64,000 bases of DNA from contig BSDZ01000031.1 in the NCBI GenBank assembly GCA_030268105.1, forward strand, positions 310,001 to 374,000. Reading direction: 5' to 3'. The stretch comes from Volvox africanus (Eukaryota > Chlorophyta > Chlorophyceae > Chlamydomonadales > Volvocaceae). This document shows positions 26,701 to 37,000 of this stretch, piece by piece (the stretch's first letter is position 1; each line of letters starts with the position of its first letter). The notes beneath the pieces are model-generated. The model saw only the letters and a program-made list of their open reading frames with translations. It was not told the DNA's origin and ran no database searches. The position numbers and the translations under genes were made by a program.

Positions 26701-28442
26701 ACACGGCGATGAATACGGTTGCTGAAGAAGAGGAAGAGCCAGTTACTAGTGGTAATGTTCGAAGCCTCCACCCCTGGATCCGGACCCTGGCCACCTACCT
26801 GGAGATCACCCATCCGGCCTTTAAACCTTGGGCCCTTACCACTGCCCAGGCAACTGGGCCCTGGCTGGGTGGAGAGACCTTGCCTGAGGAGATCAGCCGA
26901 ATTGTAGGGGCTTTAGGGCACCTCCCACCACTAGAAGATGTCAGCAACCCACCTTTAGCCCCTGGAGACTGGTGCTGGGCGGCTGCTCTCTGGGGAAATC
27001 CTTTGCTGCCCAACAATTCGGACAATGGGGGAAGCATCAATGGTAACAACCACCGCCCAGGCCTGGAAACCCGTCACCCACTGATGGCTTCATGCAGAAA
27101 ACTGCTCACAGTTGGGGACCTGGTAAGGGTGTACGACATGCTGGAGCATGACCAAATACCCCTCCCTCAGTACATGACCTGGCTAGACTGGACCCAACAG
27201 TTTCTAGACCCCTCAGCTAGCCCCACCCAACTGCGAGACAAGGAGTCTACCCGTATGGCTCTCTCGGCTCTATGCAACGATATCAGCCCGGCATGGATAG
27301 CAGCAGCACGGAAGGTAGTCAACCGCTTACAACCCCAACAGCCGGACAGGGTGGAGGACAGAATGCAGCAGCAGATGCCAGCACCACCAGACCGCACCAC
27401 AGTCATGGCCATGATCGTCAGGCGTTTGGGCTGGAGATTGCCAGGGGACTCGGGTATAGTGCCTCTCTACAACCTCACGGTAAGCCAAGCTACTCAGCTG
27501 CAAGGGGTTTCAACAGCGGAGGAGCGATTGGAGCTCTTGTCAGCTTTTGTGCAGGAGGCGCAAGGGATGCCAACAGACGGTCCAGCTCCTCCCTGTCCTG
27601 TCACTAACCTCCAGCGCTTTCAGGCAACCCTAGACAGGCTGTGGACAGCAGTTCGGTGGGAAAATAAAAACAAAGAGACGCTGTGGCGTTTGGTGGTCGA
27701 TGGGATACCCATACCTGGCAACACACATCTTTCCAGGGTGCCCATCAAACCATGTGGGTGTGGCAGCTATGGAGCTGACACTGATCAACCTTGCTCCCCA
27801 CGCCTGCACCACTTCTGGGAGTGCCCTATAGCCAAGGCGGTGCGAGAACAGATTGACAGACATCTGCCATTGCCGACATCAGCCACCATTGAAGGGGGCG
27901 TGACCAGGCAACAGCTATGGCTTGTCCAAGCACCTCCCGGTTGCGAGCAGGCCCCATGGGACGTGATAGCTTTGGCAGCCTTATCTTCTATGGAATATGG
28001 CAGGCACTGTCTCCGGGCGGCAACAAGAGAACACAGGCCACAGTGGCCTTCTACCCACAGACGGCGGCAGCAACAACAGACCCACACAGCAGAGCAGGGA
28101 CCCCGTCAACGGGCTATTACTGACTTCTTCAACCGTTCAGGGGGGTTCCCTCAAGAGGAAGAGGAAGATGCCAACACCCATCCAATCATCTCTACGACAC
28201 AGCCAGCAATGGACACTCCAACACAAACAGCAACCTCACCCCTGGACCGTGCACAGGCCCGTACAGTTGCAGACTTTTGGGCACGCTTGCATTCTTTTGC
28301 AGCGTTGGGAATACCTCACTATGGCTGGGATCAAGTGGGACCACAACATCCCATCCTAGCCATAGTTGGCACGCAAATGCGGTGTGCAGATCCGGTTGAC
28401 ATCACCAACCATGGAGCAGCAAGAACAGAGCAGGGGCTTTAG
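23793..28442 (+). CDS. LINE-C ORF2: endonuclease and reverse transcriptase
   Basis: 1549 residues, starting at an ATG inside TAATG (23791-23795). The N-terminal APE-like endonuclease spans about residues 15-260, with catalytic-type blocks RIATHNMRG, QETHH, AGDFNF, SRLDRIYIN and SDHRLA. Reverse transcriptase follows at about 520-800: NYRPITLLCSDYRLLAKV, FAKAYDTVD, RQGCPLAPLL, and FADD at 759-762. A cysteine/histidine knuckle lies near 1321-1345 (CGCG, later HHFWECP). A PIP-box-like QRAITDFF is at 1439-1446. The nuclease nicks target DNA and the RT copies the element RNA there (target-primed reverse transcription). The enzyme looks intact. Confidence 0.93.
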   Translation: MSRGNKRSQRQGAISGHPLRIATHNMRGLLASHGSRLQAAVRQWAEQRLDIVCLQETHHTTLQHQCLFERDLRYATKQIHTQNWKIAAYSWSNSTHTAGVLILIRQGLASALAPKLATPQHTCTRGRFTDCILHWGGHRLHICNIYLPPGTTSMAAETRRQLFENALAATTTQAMEDNRDTTLIWAGDFNFVENPEWDSSAGRDGRQADRPITEMRQRAGPQMVDTHRYLHPRRRDFTHLYHAPSPGGSRLDRIYINEAKLPYLCHTAISFHTASDHRLATLHLLPCKNEVKGPGIKRIRMAFTDHEDLATSMAEWIRNQCQEAPSVEENPGNLIAWWPGFKRRLTFLAHQLNKIAQQRRQQPGAHTQEAYLGVQQAQQALDTMPHSPHLLQQLIDAQARLARVHIEDNARVAKKTRVHWLHAGERPGPALTTFLQTQIQDQQTAPVALQAHSGRLVTNPAQLPQVVADFWAGVCRAPDFTTPEDRQSVLTQLAAANIRLPEEADEVAGSPTIAVTELGFALKKSQPGKAPGWDGIPTDLYRKFWPEIGHTMAALFTAIGKTGQVPTGFLDGIIKVLYKKGDPKQPGNYRPITLLCSDYRLLAKVLANRLGPALGRIISPEQSAFLPKRLIGASVLFLRHLPHLLRKLNRQGLLAFLDFAKAYDTVDRNFLMGAMEAMGAGPQLCSWTRILLSNTRARAMVNGFKSRLVKMEAGVRQGCPLAPLLYLFVAQALFSWLKSQEIGLRLLPSDEDRVTACQFADDAEVALEGEESVPAFLEAMDTFARASGQRLNLDKMEILPIGAVDDHHQGSTINGLKVVTTATALNLPMDNQLQPPQPDWPEMLALAYTRMQRLAHYPLSAFGRAAAVSNYCLQTVTWHMEHGGPPPDTTLTYIERLAARLVDRQQGPEDQGQRFTGVPSRLLVGHPSTGGFGLLPLRQHIRARQAMWAVRFIRGALMARRERERVMLLDTAMNTVAEEEEEPVTSGNVRSLHPWIRTLATYLEITHPAFKPWALTTAQATGPWLGGETLPEEISRIVGALGHLPPLEDVSNPPLAPGDWCWAAALWGNPLLPNNSDNGGSINGNNHRPGLETRHPLMASCRKLLTVGDLVRVYDMLEHDQIPLPQYMTWLDWTQQFLDPSASPTQLRDKESTRMALSALCNDISPAWIAAARKVVNRLQPQQPDRVEDRMQQQMPAPPDRTTVMAMIVRRLGWRLPGDSGIVPLYNLTVSQATQLQGVSTAEERLELLSAFVQEAQGMPTDGPAPPCPVTNLQRFQATLDRLWTAVRWENKNKETLWRLVVDGIPIPGNTHLSRVPIKPCGCGSYGADTDQPCSPRLHHFWECPIAKAVREQIDRHLPLPTSATIEGGVTRQQLWLVQAPPGCEQAPWDVIALAALSSMEYGRHCLRAATREHRPQWPSTHRRRQQQQTHTAEQGPRQRAITDFFNRSGGFPQEEEEDANTHPIISTTQPAMDTPTQTATSPLDRAQARTVADFWARLHSFAALGIPHYGWDQVGPQHPILAIVGTQMRCADPVDITNHGAARTEQGL

Positions 28443-29102
28443 GGCAGGAGTTTTGAGGAGGAGGTTCTGTGGGAGGAAAGGGGGAGAGTGAGGGAGGTAG
28501 AGACAAGGAGAGGACGGTCTAGATCTTGAGGAGGGGAAGGGAGAGGGTGGAGGGTTTCGTGGCTAGAGGTTCCTGTGTCCAGGCTTCGGGGCCTTAGGGT
28601 TTTAGGGGGGTTCAGCGAGAGAGGTCTTTCCTTGTTGTGCAGTTCAGGTGTCTGCGGGGCCAGCTTTGGGTGGGGCCGGAAGGCTTTCTAGGGGGGCGCC
28701 AGTTTGGCTTGTCATCCCCCCCTCCGCCTCTTGTTGGGTTCTTCTGGCTTGGCTGTGGAAGGGTGTGCTTTCCTGCTGGTGCTTCTCCTCTGAGGGGAAC
28801 TGTGTGTGTCTGCCAGGCTCCTGTCTAGTCAGTGTCGGGTTAGAGGAGAGGTTTCCCCGTCCTTTGAGCAGCTAGGTGTCCCCCGTTTTCTGTTGGGCCT
28901 TCCTGTGGTTTCTTGGTAGCCCTGAGTGCTCTGTAAGTGGCCAGGCGAGAGCCTATGAGGGCTCGCTGGCCCTAGTGAGAGGGGGAGCACGTGGCAGGAC
29001 AGACAGACAAAGCCACGTGGTCCTCCCCTGCGCTGTGGCTCGGTCCGGTCAGGACCCCCGGTGCTCGTCTTTGAAGGGCGAGTCGCCCACAGTGTAACAC
29101 CC
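28443..29102 (+). promoter_or_regulatory. LINE-C 3' UTR with polypurine block and terminal hairpins
   Basis: A G/A-rich polypurine stretch lies at about 28443-28560. The end carries two hairpins: 29042-29056 (GGTCC, loop GGTCA, GGACC) and 29063-29083 (GCTCGTC, 7-nt loop, GGCGAGT). The same structures occur in LINE-A and LINE-D. In stringent LINEs such terminal stems are recognised by the RT; that role is inferred here. Confidence 0.7.
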
Positions 29103-29213
29103 AATACATACATACATACATACATACATACATACATACATACATACATACATACATACATACATACATACATACATACATACATACATACATACATACA
29201 TACATACATACAT
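29103..29213. repeat. (CATA)n tail/target array of LINE-C
   Basis: About 27 uninterrupted CATA units directly after the LINE 3' terminus. Confidence 0.97.
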
Positions 29214-29500
29214 CACGACAGCTGCCGCAACGGCAACAGCAACAGCTGCCCACGGTTAATCCAAATGGCCCAGGACCCTTTAGGTCCACCTACGTGCCAA
29301 CCGTCATTGACGTAATCAGGTTGGGCTACCAGCGCCAGGGGCCCACTCACCCACCAGCACCCACCCCACCAGCCCCACTCCCAACTGGACCACACTAGCG
29401 TCCCACACCCCGTCACCCTCCTCCAGACATTCTAGCTGAAGCAGCTGCTGAAACAGCAGCAGCAGCAGTTGCCAAGGAAAGAGCAGCTCCTCACTCCCAC
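29214..29500 (+). pseudogene. Fragment of a LINE ORF1 (Pro/Ala-rich part)
   Basis: Broken sequence resembling the Pro-rich to Ala-rich stretch of ORF1: a Pro-rich run at about 29340-29400, then translated ILAEAAAETAAAAVAKERAA at about 29430-29490. It suggests that LINE-C lies next to, or inside, an older relative. Low complexity makes the match modest. Confidence 0.4.
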
Positions 29501-30940
29501 GGGAAAGATTGCCATGTACGTTAATTGGCCACTCCACATCCCCCAAGAATAGGGTTGATACAAATATTAGTGAATGAGAAATATCCTTCCAAATAGTCCC
29601 ATTCTCATATCACGTCCCTGAGATGACGGGACTCTGGGACCTTCGGGTTTTTAGGGTTCCCATGGACGGAGTCCTGGAGGTCCCTGCTGGGAGTCCTGGA
29701 GGATCCCTGGAGTCCCAGTCTGTGAAGCAATGGATTGCGCCTTCCTGGCCACCTACCCTGCACCAGTCTCTTCCTCAGTTGCCTCTGCTATGCCGACTTT
29801 GATTGTTCTTGCATTATAACCCTGATGGTTCTGACGACGACTGTTCCCTGCCAGCTCTGCTGGGGATTTGTGTCTGATTGCTAACCCTGCCGGCTCTGAG
29901 TGTTGTTAACCCAGCCTGACGTCTTAAGACTCCTTCTGTAGTCTGGGAACCCCCCACTCCCCAAATCTCCGGGGCCTCTGCACCAATCCATTTCTATATA
30001 CCCGCTTTATTAGGCAATCTGAGGTAACCCAAAGGTAGAACTAATTATTAGAGTTTGAAGACAGCGAGCACATACTGACCTACCAGTGCTAGCTTCCCAG
30101 CCGGCCATCACCACCATTCCTCAGCGAGCTGGCCATGTATGGAGCTCAAGATGGCCTCTGCATCATCAGTGTCTCTATAAGCACCGCACCTGTTTCTTCA
30201 TTAATAGAGGTCCTCGAAATACACCCTTTAGCCATTTATATCCAAAAGCAAACAGTCGCCCTGCATGGTTAAACCAAACAGATGCCAAAAAGGACGGAAA
30301 TTACTCTTGCATTTCTTAAGTAGCTCCTCGGTACTACCGTTACTACTGTTCTCAGCGGCAAAAAACCCAGTCTATTTGAACCAATGCCTGTTTTGAGGTA
30401 CAAAATCCGGGTCCAACGTAGAATAAAATCCTTACGAGTGTTGAGAATCACATCGGGGCTTTACATGCCTTATGTGCGCAAGTTGTTTCCTCCTACATGC
30501 TGTCATTATAAGAAATGTCATCCAAAAACATAAATTTGGTCTTCCTGCATGTTATTATCATACAAAATTTACCGCGCGCGCAATTATTACCTGCACAACC
30601 TGATTTTACATGAAACGCGACAATCTTCCCAGTATTAAGCAGCCCTTGTCTTTGTAACCTAATAATCACAACAGGGTACAAAAAGAGGTTGCTTGGGAAA
30701 TGACGTCGCGCAATTTGAGTGTGTACGACCAAGCAGTAAGTGAATTGAACCTAACCTAAGTATACCATCTCGCGTACGGAATGGAGCATGATAACATGTC
30801 CATGTGTTCAGAATATTAAGGCGCTCCTATAGTATCCACAAATGGGATTTTTGGAGGAAGTACTTGATATGTTTTGCATCACATTTAAAAAACTGTCAAG
30901 GTGTTTTCAGGCATGTCCCTGGGACAAAACTTACTGACGG
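29501..30940. other. Spacer without recognised genes
   Basis: Only short, low-complexity or unrecognised ORFs. A short imperfect repetition of GGAGTCCTGGAGG-like words lies at about 29667-29720. It is probably host intergenic sequence and the upstream region of the next gene. Confidence 0.5.
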
Positions 30941-32597
30941 ATGTTGCTGCGCTTTCGGGTTCGCCGAAGCCGCCTCCAGCGTTTGGGAGCGGCCGGCTCC
31001 CGTATAGGTGTTGTGTTACTATTTTTGGTTGCTATACGGCATTTGTATCAGGGAGGCAAGTTAAGCAGCGCCGACGCTAATTTCCGCGCTGTGAAAGCTT
31101 CTGCACAAAGCCTGAGTACCATCCAGGACAGTGCTGGTCTTCGTGAATGTTTTGCTTTACTGGCGGATAGGAAAGATGCGGGTAGCGATCTCTGCATCCG
31201 TGCGAATAATTTCCTGTCACGGCTCCATGCAGCAGGTTTAAATATACCTCTTCCCCCTGGTGGAAACGTGTTTGAACGGCACGGGATATGTGCGGGTGCC
31301 TGCTTCATTGCCACAAACCTCCGTGATGCCGAGCAAGTGATGCCAAATTATATATATCACTTGTTACTAACGGTGGGGTTGCTTACTCATTACGGCAACC
31401 CTGCGTTCGTGTCCGTGTATGAGAGCGGCAGCAAGGATCGCACAGCGGACTGGCTGCAAGTGCTGGGAGACGTATTGGATGCATTAAGGTGAGTTTCCTG
31501 GCAGTGCGCTAGGCCCCTAGGGTGCGCCCAAATGCATTCCTTGGTCCAGTGAGAAGTTACAATCCTTCTTCCCCATGGACAGCGTCCCGCATCGTTTGGA
31601 GCTGGGCGGAAGTATCCAGCGGGAAAAAGGCGAGGACCGCATCCACTTCCTAGCCCGGGTGCGCTCGGCCGCGCTCGTGCCCTTGTTCGAGCAGTGCAAC
31701 GCAACCGGACAATTCTGTGCACCCAGCAACGACAAAAGTAACTCCAGCGGGCGTATCATCTTCCTAAACGATGTGCTGTTCTCCGCTGCGGACATCATGC
31801 GCCTGCTGCAATACCCCGCGGACCTGGTTTGTGGCCTGGATCTGGGTATGGCTGCTGAGCCTGATATGACGGAACAGGAACACCATGCGACTGTGGCGGC
31901 TTACTTACACGCAAAATGGCTCATGCCTCAACACCTGGCCATTCAGTTCACCCGGCTTAGCCTTCTCAGCAAATGGTGGCGGAAATACCACCATAAACGT
32001 AAGCCTCTGCTCCGTGAATTTGGTCCTCTCTTTTTTTACGACAAATGGGTGGCTCGCGACATCTCAGGGCGCATGTTCACAAACCGCAGCCCATACGTGG
32101 TCTACCAACCCAGCGTTGACCGTGTGACTGCTGGCCGGCCCGTGCGTGTGCATTGCTGCTGGAATGGCCTTGCAATTATCAATGCAGAGCCATTCGTCCG
32201 GAAGGTTTTAGGCTTTCGGGAGCATCGGGAGGGGGAATGCGCGGCATCGGAATGTAGCCTGCTCTGCGATGATATGTGGCGGCTGGGGTACGACAACATG
32301 GTTATGGATCCGAATGTACGGGTAACGTACGATTTGGCTGGCGTGAATAAGCTGTTTCACGCGTTTTCGTCAGAGCTTCCTTTGGGTGCCCCAGGCCTCG
32401 TATATATACCTTTCAGGCAAGAGGAAGTCCGGGATGTGATGTCGCTCCCTAAGCATGACGACATCAGCCGGGAGTCCAGCAACCCAGATGGGCATCGAAC
32501 ACGGGAGGTTGATTGCTGCGACCTTAAAAAAGGCGCTAATATGGTCGAGTTTCGTGACCCCGGTGTGTGTCACACGTCCGTAGTGACCTTAAATTGA
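30941..32597 (+). CDS. GT69-type (CAP59/Cmt1-like) glycosyltransferase, one intron
   Basis: Exon 1 is 30941-31488, exon 2 31583-32597; the 94-bp intron has GTGAGT and ends CAG. Splicing joins codon AG|C in frame, giving ALSVPHRLELGG. Near the N-terminus one hydrophobic segment (IGVVLLFLVAIRHLY) follows a basic stretch, the layout of a type II Golgi enzyme. The body matches the CAP59_mtransfer family (alpha-1,3-mannosyltransferase Cmt1 of Cryptococcus, GT69): GACFIATNLRDAEQVMPNYI, FVSVYESGSKDRTADWL, RIIFLNDVLFSAADIMRLL, and SECSLLCDDMWRLGYDN with a following DPNVRVTYD. About 520 residues, near family length. Mannosyl transfer is inferred from the family; acceptor unknown. Further 5' exons cannot be excluded. 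Confidence 0.82.
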
Positions 32598-34093
32598 TGG
32601 GAAGTCCTAACATTGTGAAAGCTGTAGTGAATTCAGATCTAAACAAGGAATGCGGGTTACTGCAGTTGGAACAAGCGTAGATCGGGCACAGCGAACGTAA
32701 TGGACTGGCGTCTGCGTGGACGTGTCATCAGAGAACTGGTGTTAGTGGTGGAGGGAATCGGCGACCTTGCCGCAGTTTTCAATAGCTGGGGGGCTCTCGA
32801 AGCGGCTGAGTCTTTTAGCTGCTCTATAGGGTTCTGCAAGCTCGCGTTCATTAGCTCTGGCTCCGGAGGTCGAGGATAACAGGGTGTTTGAATAGGAGGC
32901 GTGGGAATAGTTGGCCATGTATAGCACTCCGACGTGACTGCGGTGATCGGGCTGTCGATCATAATGTCTTGACAGGAATGTGAGGGTCGAGGTAATGACT
33001 TCCAGACGATCATGCCAAGATATAAACATTTATTGATGGTTAGCACCGCGTGGAGCGTCAGGGAGTAATGCACGTATTCGCTGGAAGGAGATCGTCCCTG
33101 ACAGAACCGTCTGGCAATGTCCCGATAATTGATTTTCCCCGCGATAGCTATGTACTGTATTATTTTCAGCTCCAGCATATAAAAATTAAACCTTTTTGGG
33201 CCGGGTGCGCTGTGTTGCCACAAATAATAACAATGGGTTCTATTCACATTCACATTTCCGACATGTTTATTTCCTCTTAAACGTTTCCCTACACAACGGA
33301 AGTAGACAAGCGTTGCCCTAAACATATTTCTGTAAAATAAAGTCCCGTAAACCTGCTCCAGCCAAGCACGTACCAGTGCAAGTCAGTCCCACAAGTCCTG
33401 CAGCTCGATAAACAACTGTAAGCACGGGAATCACACATCGTCATACTGGCACGGCATTCCAACTGCTTAATCTCGACGTATGAAGACGCTGGCTAGCATC
33501 CACACGCCCAGGCGAGTACCCTAATAGGCAGGACTCTAGCAAATCAATGACCGCACCATGGCGCTGGCCAAATTTTTGTCCGTGTCTAAGCGATACCGCA
33601 TTATTTCCTTCAGACATGCAGGCAGAAGACGTCTTTCTCTTGGATAAAAATTCTGCCCAAGCTGACCACCCTGCCTAGGTGACCACCCCAGCTGCCTAAG
33701 ACGATATTTCTCCCACTGCTAAGCGATTTACCTGCCATTCTGTACTCAAACTGTCAAGAGGCACACAGGTGACCACGTAAATCCCGCACCACATCATACC
33801 TGCAAAACCAGGCGTCGAACAAATCCCATGCGAAAGTCGCATAGTTCTTACCTGTGGAACCTTGTACTGAACGCCAGTGAACTAGTCCTAGTTAACAATG
33901 ATAGTCATTTCTTGTCAAGGACATGATGACTAACCTCAACGTCCGGTCATTTTCTTCAGGACACTCGCCGTTGAACCTAAGCCCTTCAACACGTCGAGAA
34001 TGTATTTTCGCGCATTCCTGGCGGAGGAGGGCCACGCATGCCCAAAAATCTTCTTTAGGTCACACAACTAGAGTGGTGTACCAGTGAAATTTG
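32598..34093. other. Intergenic between convergent genes
   Basis: Should contain the 3' UTRs of both flanking genes. TGTAA, the usual green-algal poly(A) signal, occurs at about 33331 on the plus strand. A 222-codon minus ORF (32657-33325) matches nothing I know and lacks clear domain features; I do not call it a gene. Confidence 0.45.
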
Positions 34094-37000
34094 TTAGGAT
34101 GAAATTGTTATATTCGCCAGCAGGGAAGCATAACCCTTGGCTACCGACCGCCAATCATGACCCAATGAGAATTCCCGAGCTGCCCGCTGGTAGTTTGTCC
34201 TGAGGCTATCATCTCGCAGCAACTCTAATATTCCATCTTGCAACGACAAGGGACTATCAAAGTCCACCAGCACACCACGCCCAGGTAGCACCGAGGCGGC
34301 GTGGTCAAATGGTGTCGACACGACCGCTTTTCCGGCGGCTAGGGCCATCGTCAGGGTCCCCGAATTTGTTGTGATGCGGTCTTTGTACGGCAGGACATAA
34401 ATGTCCGCCGCCTGCACATACTGAAGCAGTAGGCGGTTATCAAGGAACTTGGTCACAAACCTGACATGATTTGCGATACGATGATCCGACGCAGCTGCAA
34501 CCAGCTCTTCGAAGTAATCGGCGCAGGGCTTGCCGCAGTCTGGATGGGGCTCGCCAACGATCAAGTACATAACAGAAGGGAACTCCTTAACAATCTCTGG
34601 TAACGTCTTCAGCACCACATCAATACCCTTCATAGGATTTATTAGACCATTCGTCATGATGACAGTTCTGCCGGTGAGGTTCAACATCGCCTTCGCCGCT
34701 ACGGGATTTACAGCAGAGATCACTGGCGCACCATGTGGCAGAACCACTACATTATCGCTTGGGATACCATGGAAGGCGCCCAGCTTGTTCCGCGATGATT
34801 CTGACATGACGACAACAGCTTTTGATGATGCAGCCAGGTGCTGCAAAATGCACTGATGCATATCCTGCAGATTATCACTGAGCGAGTGAATTACGCTGAC
34901 AACAGGCACCTCCAGCATCCTCGCTAAACAAACAACCAAGCTGCCTTCTGCACCACCCCAGATCCCAAATTCGTGCTGCAGTATGGCCGCATGGAAACCC
35001 TCGCCATTAATCGCGCGAGCTGTGCTGACGTAGTCATCGTAATTTTTCTGGCGGATACGACGTTGGATGGGGGACGTCCCGCCGAGCGCAGGTATTTCAG
35101 TGTCCCAGACTAGTGGGAAGACCTCCACTGAGCTTCCCTGTGGCAACAGCGGTTGCAAGTACTCCATCAGAGCGCTGTTAAAGGTCGCAATTCCGCATCG
35201 CCGCGGCGGCGCCGTAGACACCACGGCAAGCTTGAGCGCTGGCGTCGTTCGGCTCAAACGGACACGGGGCTTGGGTAGCATCGCACACATGACGATGTCC
35301 AAAGGTATTTGGCCCTTAGCCATATCCAAGGCCTTCGCCGTACGACTGCTTAATAACTCGGACCTTGTAATTTCTGTAAGCCTCTTCGTGACCAAACTGC
35401 TCACTAACTCGTTGTTATACTTCTCGATCACTCTACTTCTCGCATTGCGTCCCATGGCGACAAGATCTTTGCTTTCATAGGCCCTTTGTAATGTGTCAAT
35501 CAATCCTTCAACGGTTGGCTCACCCCACGCAGCTCCACGCAAACCTTTGTCCTCAGTACTAATTGGGGTCATGGCAAAGTCCGCCAGAAATCCAAAGTCC
35601 GGCTGGATGTATTCCCCCAAGGGGCCCCAGGCCGTCGTGATCACTGGCTTGCCAAGGCTCATTGCTTCCATATATGGGGTACCCCAGCCTTCATCCCTGG
35701 TCGGCACTATGATAACGTCAACCGAGGCAGAGATCCTGAGCAATCCCAGCTGCGTCAACTCCTGTTCGAAGACATGAACGTGTGGCGCACCACTCGAAGG
35801 AAGTGGAAACAAGCTAATGGACTGCAGGTATGTGTCGTTGCTGTCCTGCAGAAACGTGTTCATTGCAATGTAAACAAGATCCCGACGGTAAGCCGGCAGT
35901 GGATTTGCACCTGGGTGGATGTACAATGATACATCCGTGTTGTCACGAAAGGCCTGCAGTGCAACGCAAGTGTCCTGTCAGAATCTGACCTGCGTGCTCG
36001 ACTAACAAAATGAATGTACCTTCAGATAAGCCACGAGCACAGCCTGCCAAGATGCACGGTCGTCCATCTTGAATGGAGTAAGGAACGATAGACGACGCTG
36101 GTGTGGTAAGGTGAGTGGGTCCCAGATATCGGGGTCATAGAAGTGCGCATCCACGCTATTCGGCACAACGAAAATTTTATTCCTTTGGACGCCTTGCTGC
36201 TCTAAGTAATTCGTATGCCACTTGGAGGGGACCCAAACTTCATCCAGTTCGCTCTTTATGTGTTCTGCCCATTGACGATGAATACGGTCAAGATCCCATG
36301 AATAACGGCCGATCAAGTAAGCGGACGAGTTGTTTGGAGGCCAGGGCCATGCAGCCAGCTGCCGGTAGTCCTTATGGTGAATTACAATGTCCGACGGTAG
36401 GTACGACGAGAGTCGCCGAAGCCGATACACGCGTTCGGAAAAGGCCCGTGGCATGTCCTGGAGGACGTCTGGGTGCTCACAGAACGGCCAACCACGTTGC
36501 ATCTGAGCCCTGAACCTCAGCTTGCCCTCCAGGTGCTGAACAAGGTTAAAGGCTTCAATGCTTGCAAACCCACCGCAATTCATCACCCATGTCGCTGTGG
36601 CATTATGAGCAAGACCGGAAACGTACTGCGCTTCGAGAAAAGGACCCCAAGTCTGGTCAAATGACTGCAATGCTGCTGGATCCTCCTGCTGTGCACGTGT
36701 TGCAGTATCAATAAAGCTGCTCAGCGGAGACACCAGCACAGAACGGCCTGCCTGCTGAAGCCGAAGCGCCATGTCTGAGCAGGCCAGGTAGCTGCCCAGG
36801 CTCAAAAGAAAGCTCCCATTTTCGAGAAGTTTACTGACGCCGGAGGAACGCATAAGCCAGGCTGAGCAGTCCGCAGTTTGAACAGCCACGGTCTTCATGG
36901 TTGGGCCATAGTTCCATGGATACCCCGCGTACATCTCTACGGGCCGTACCACCTGGCGCGCCAAGCAATCATCGTACGCTTGCTCGAAACGGGATCCGAA

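Larger units (their letters stand above)
21616..29102 (+). mobile_element. LINE-C: apparently full-length APE-type LINE
   Basis: About 7.5 kb: a 5' UTR (to 22140), ORF1, ORF2, and a 660-bp 3' UTR ending TGTAACACCC. Both ends are flanked by (CATA)n. Both ORFs are open from start to stop, so this copy could encode its proteins. The domain order (ORF1, then endonuclease-RT-zinc knuckle) resembles the L1/Tx1 group; clade placement needs a tree. Confidence 0.93.

Noticed and set aside
32657..33325. 222-codon minus ORF between the convergent glycosyltransferase genes
   Set aside because: No recognisable domain, no homologous copy in the window, and it lies where 3' UTRs are expected.
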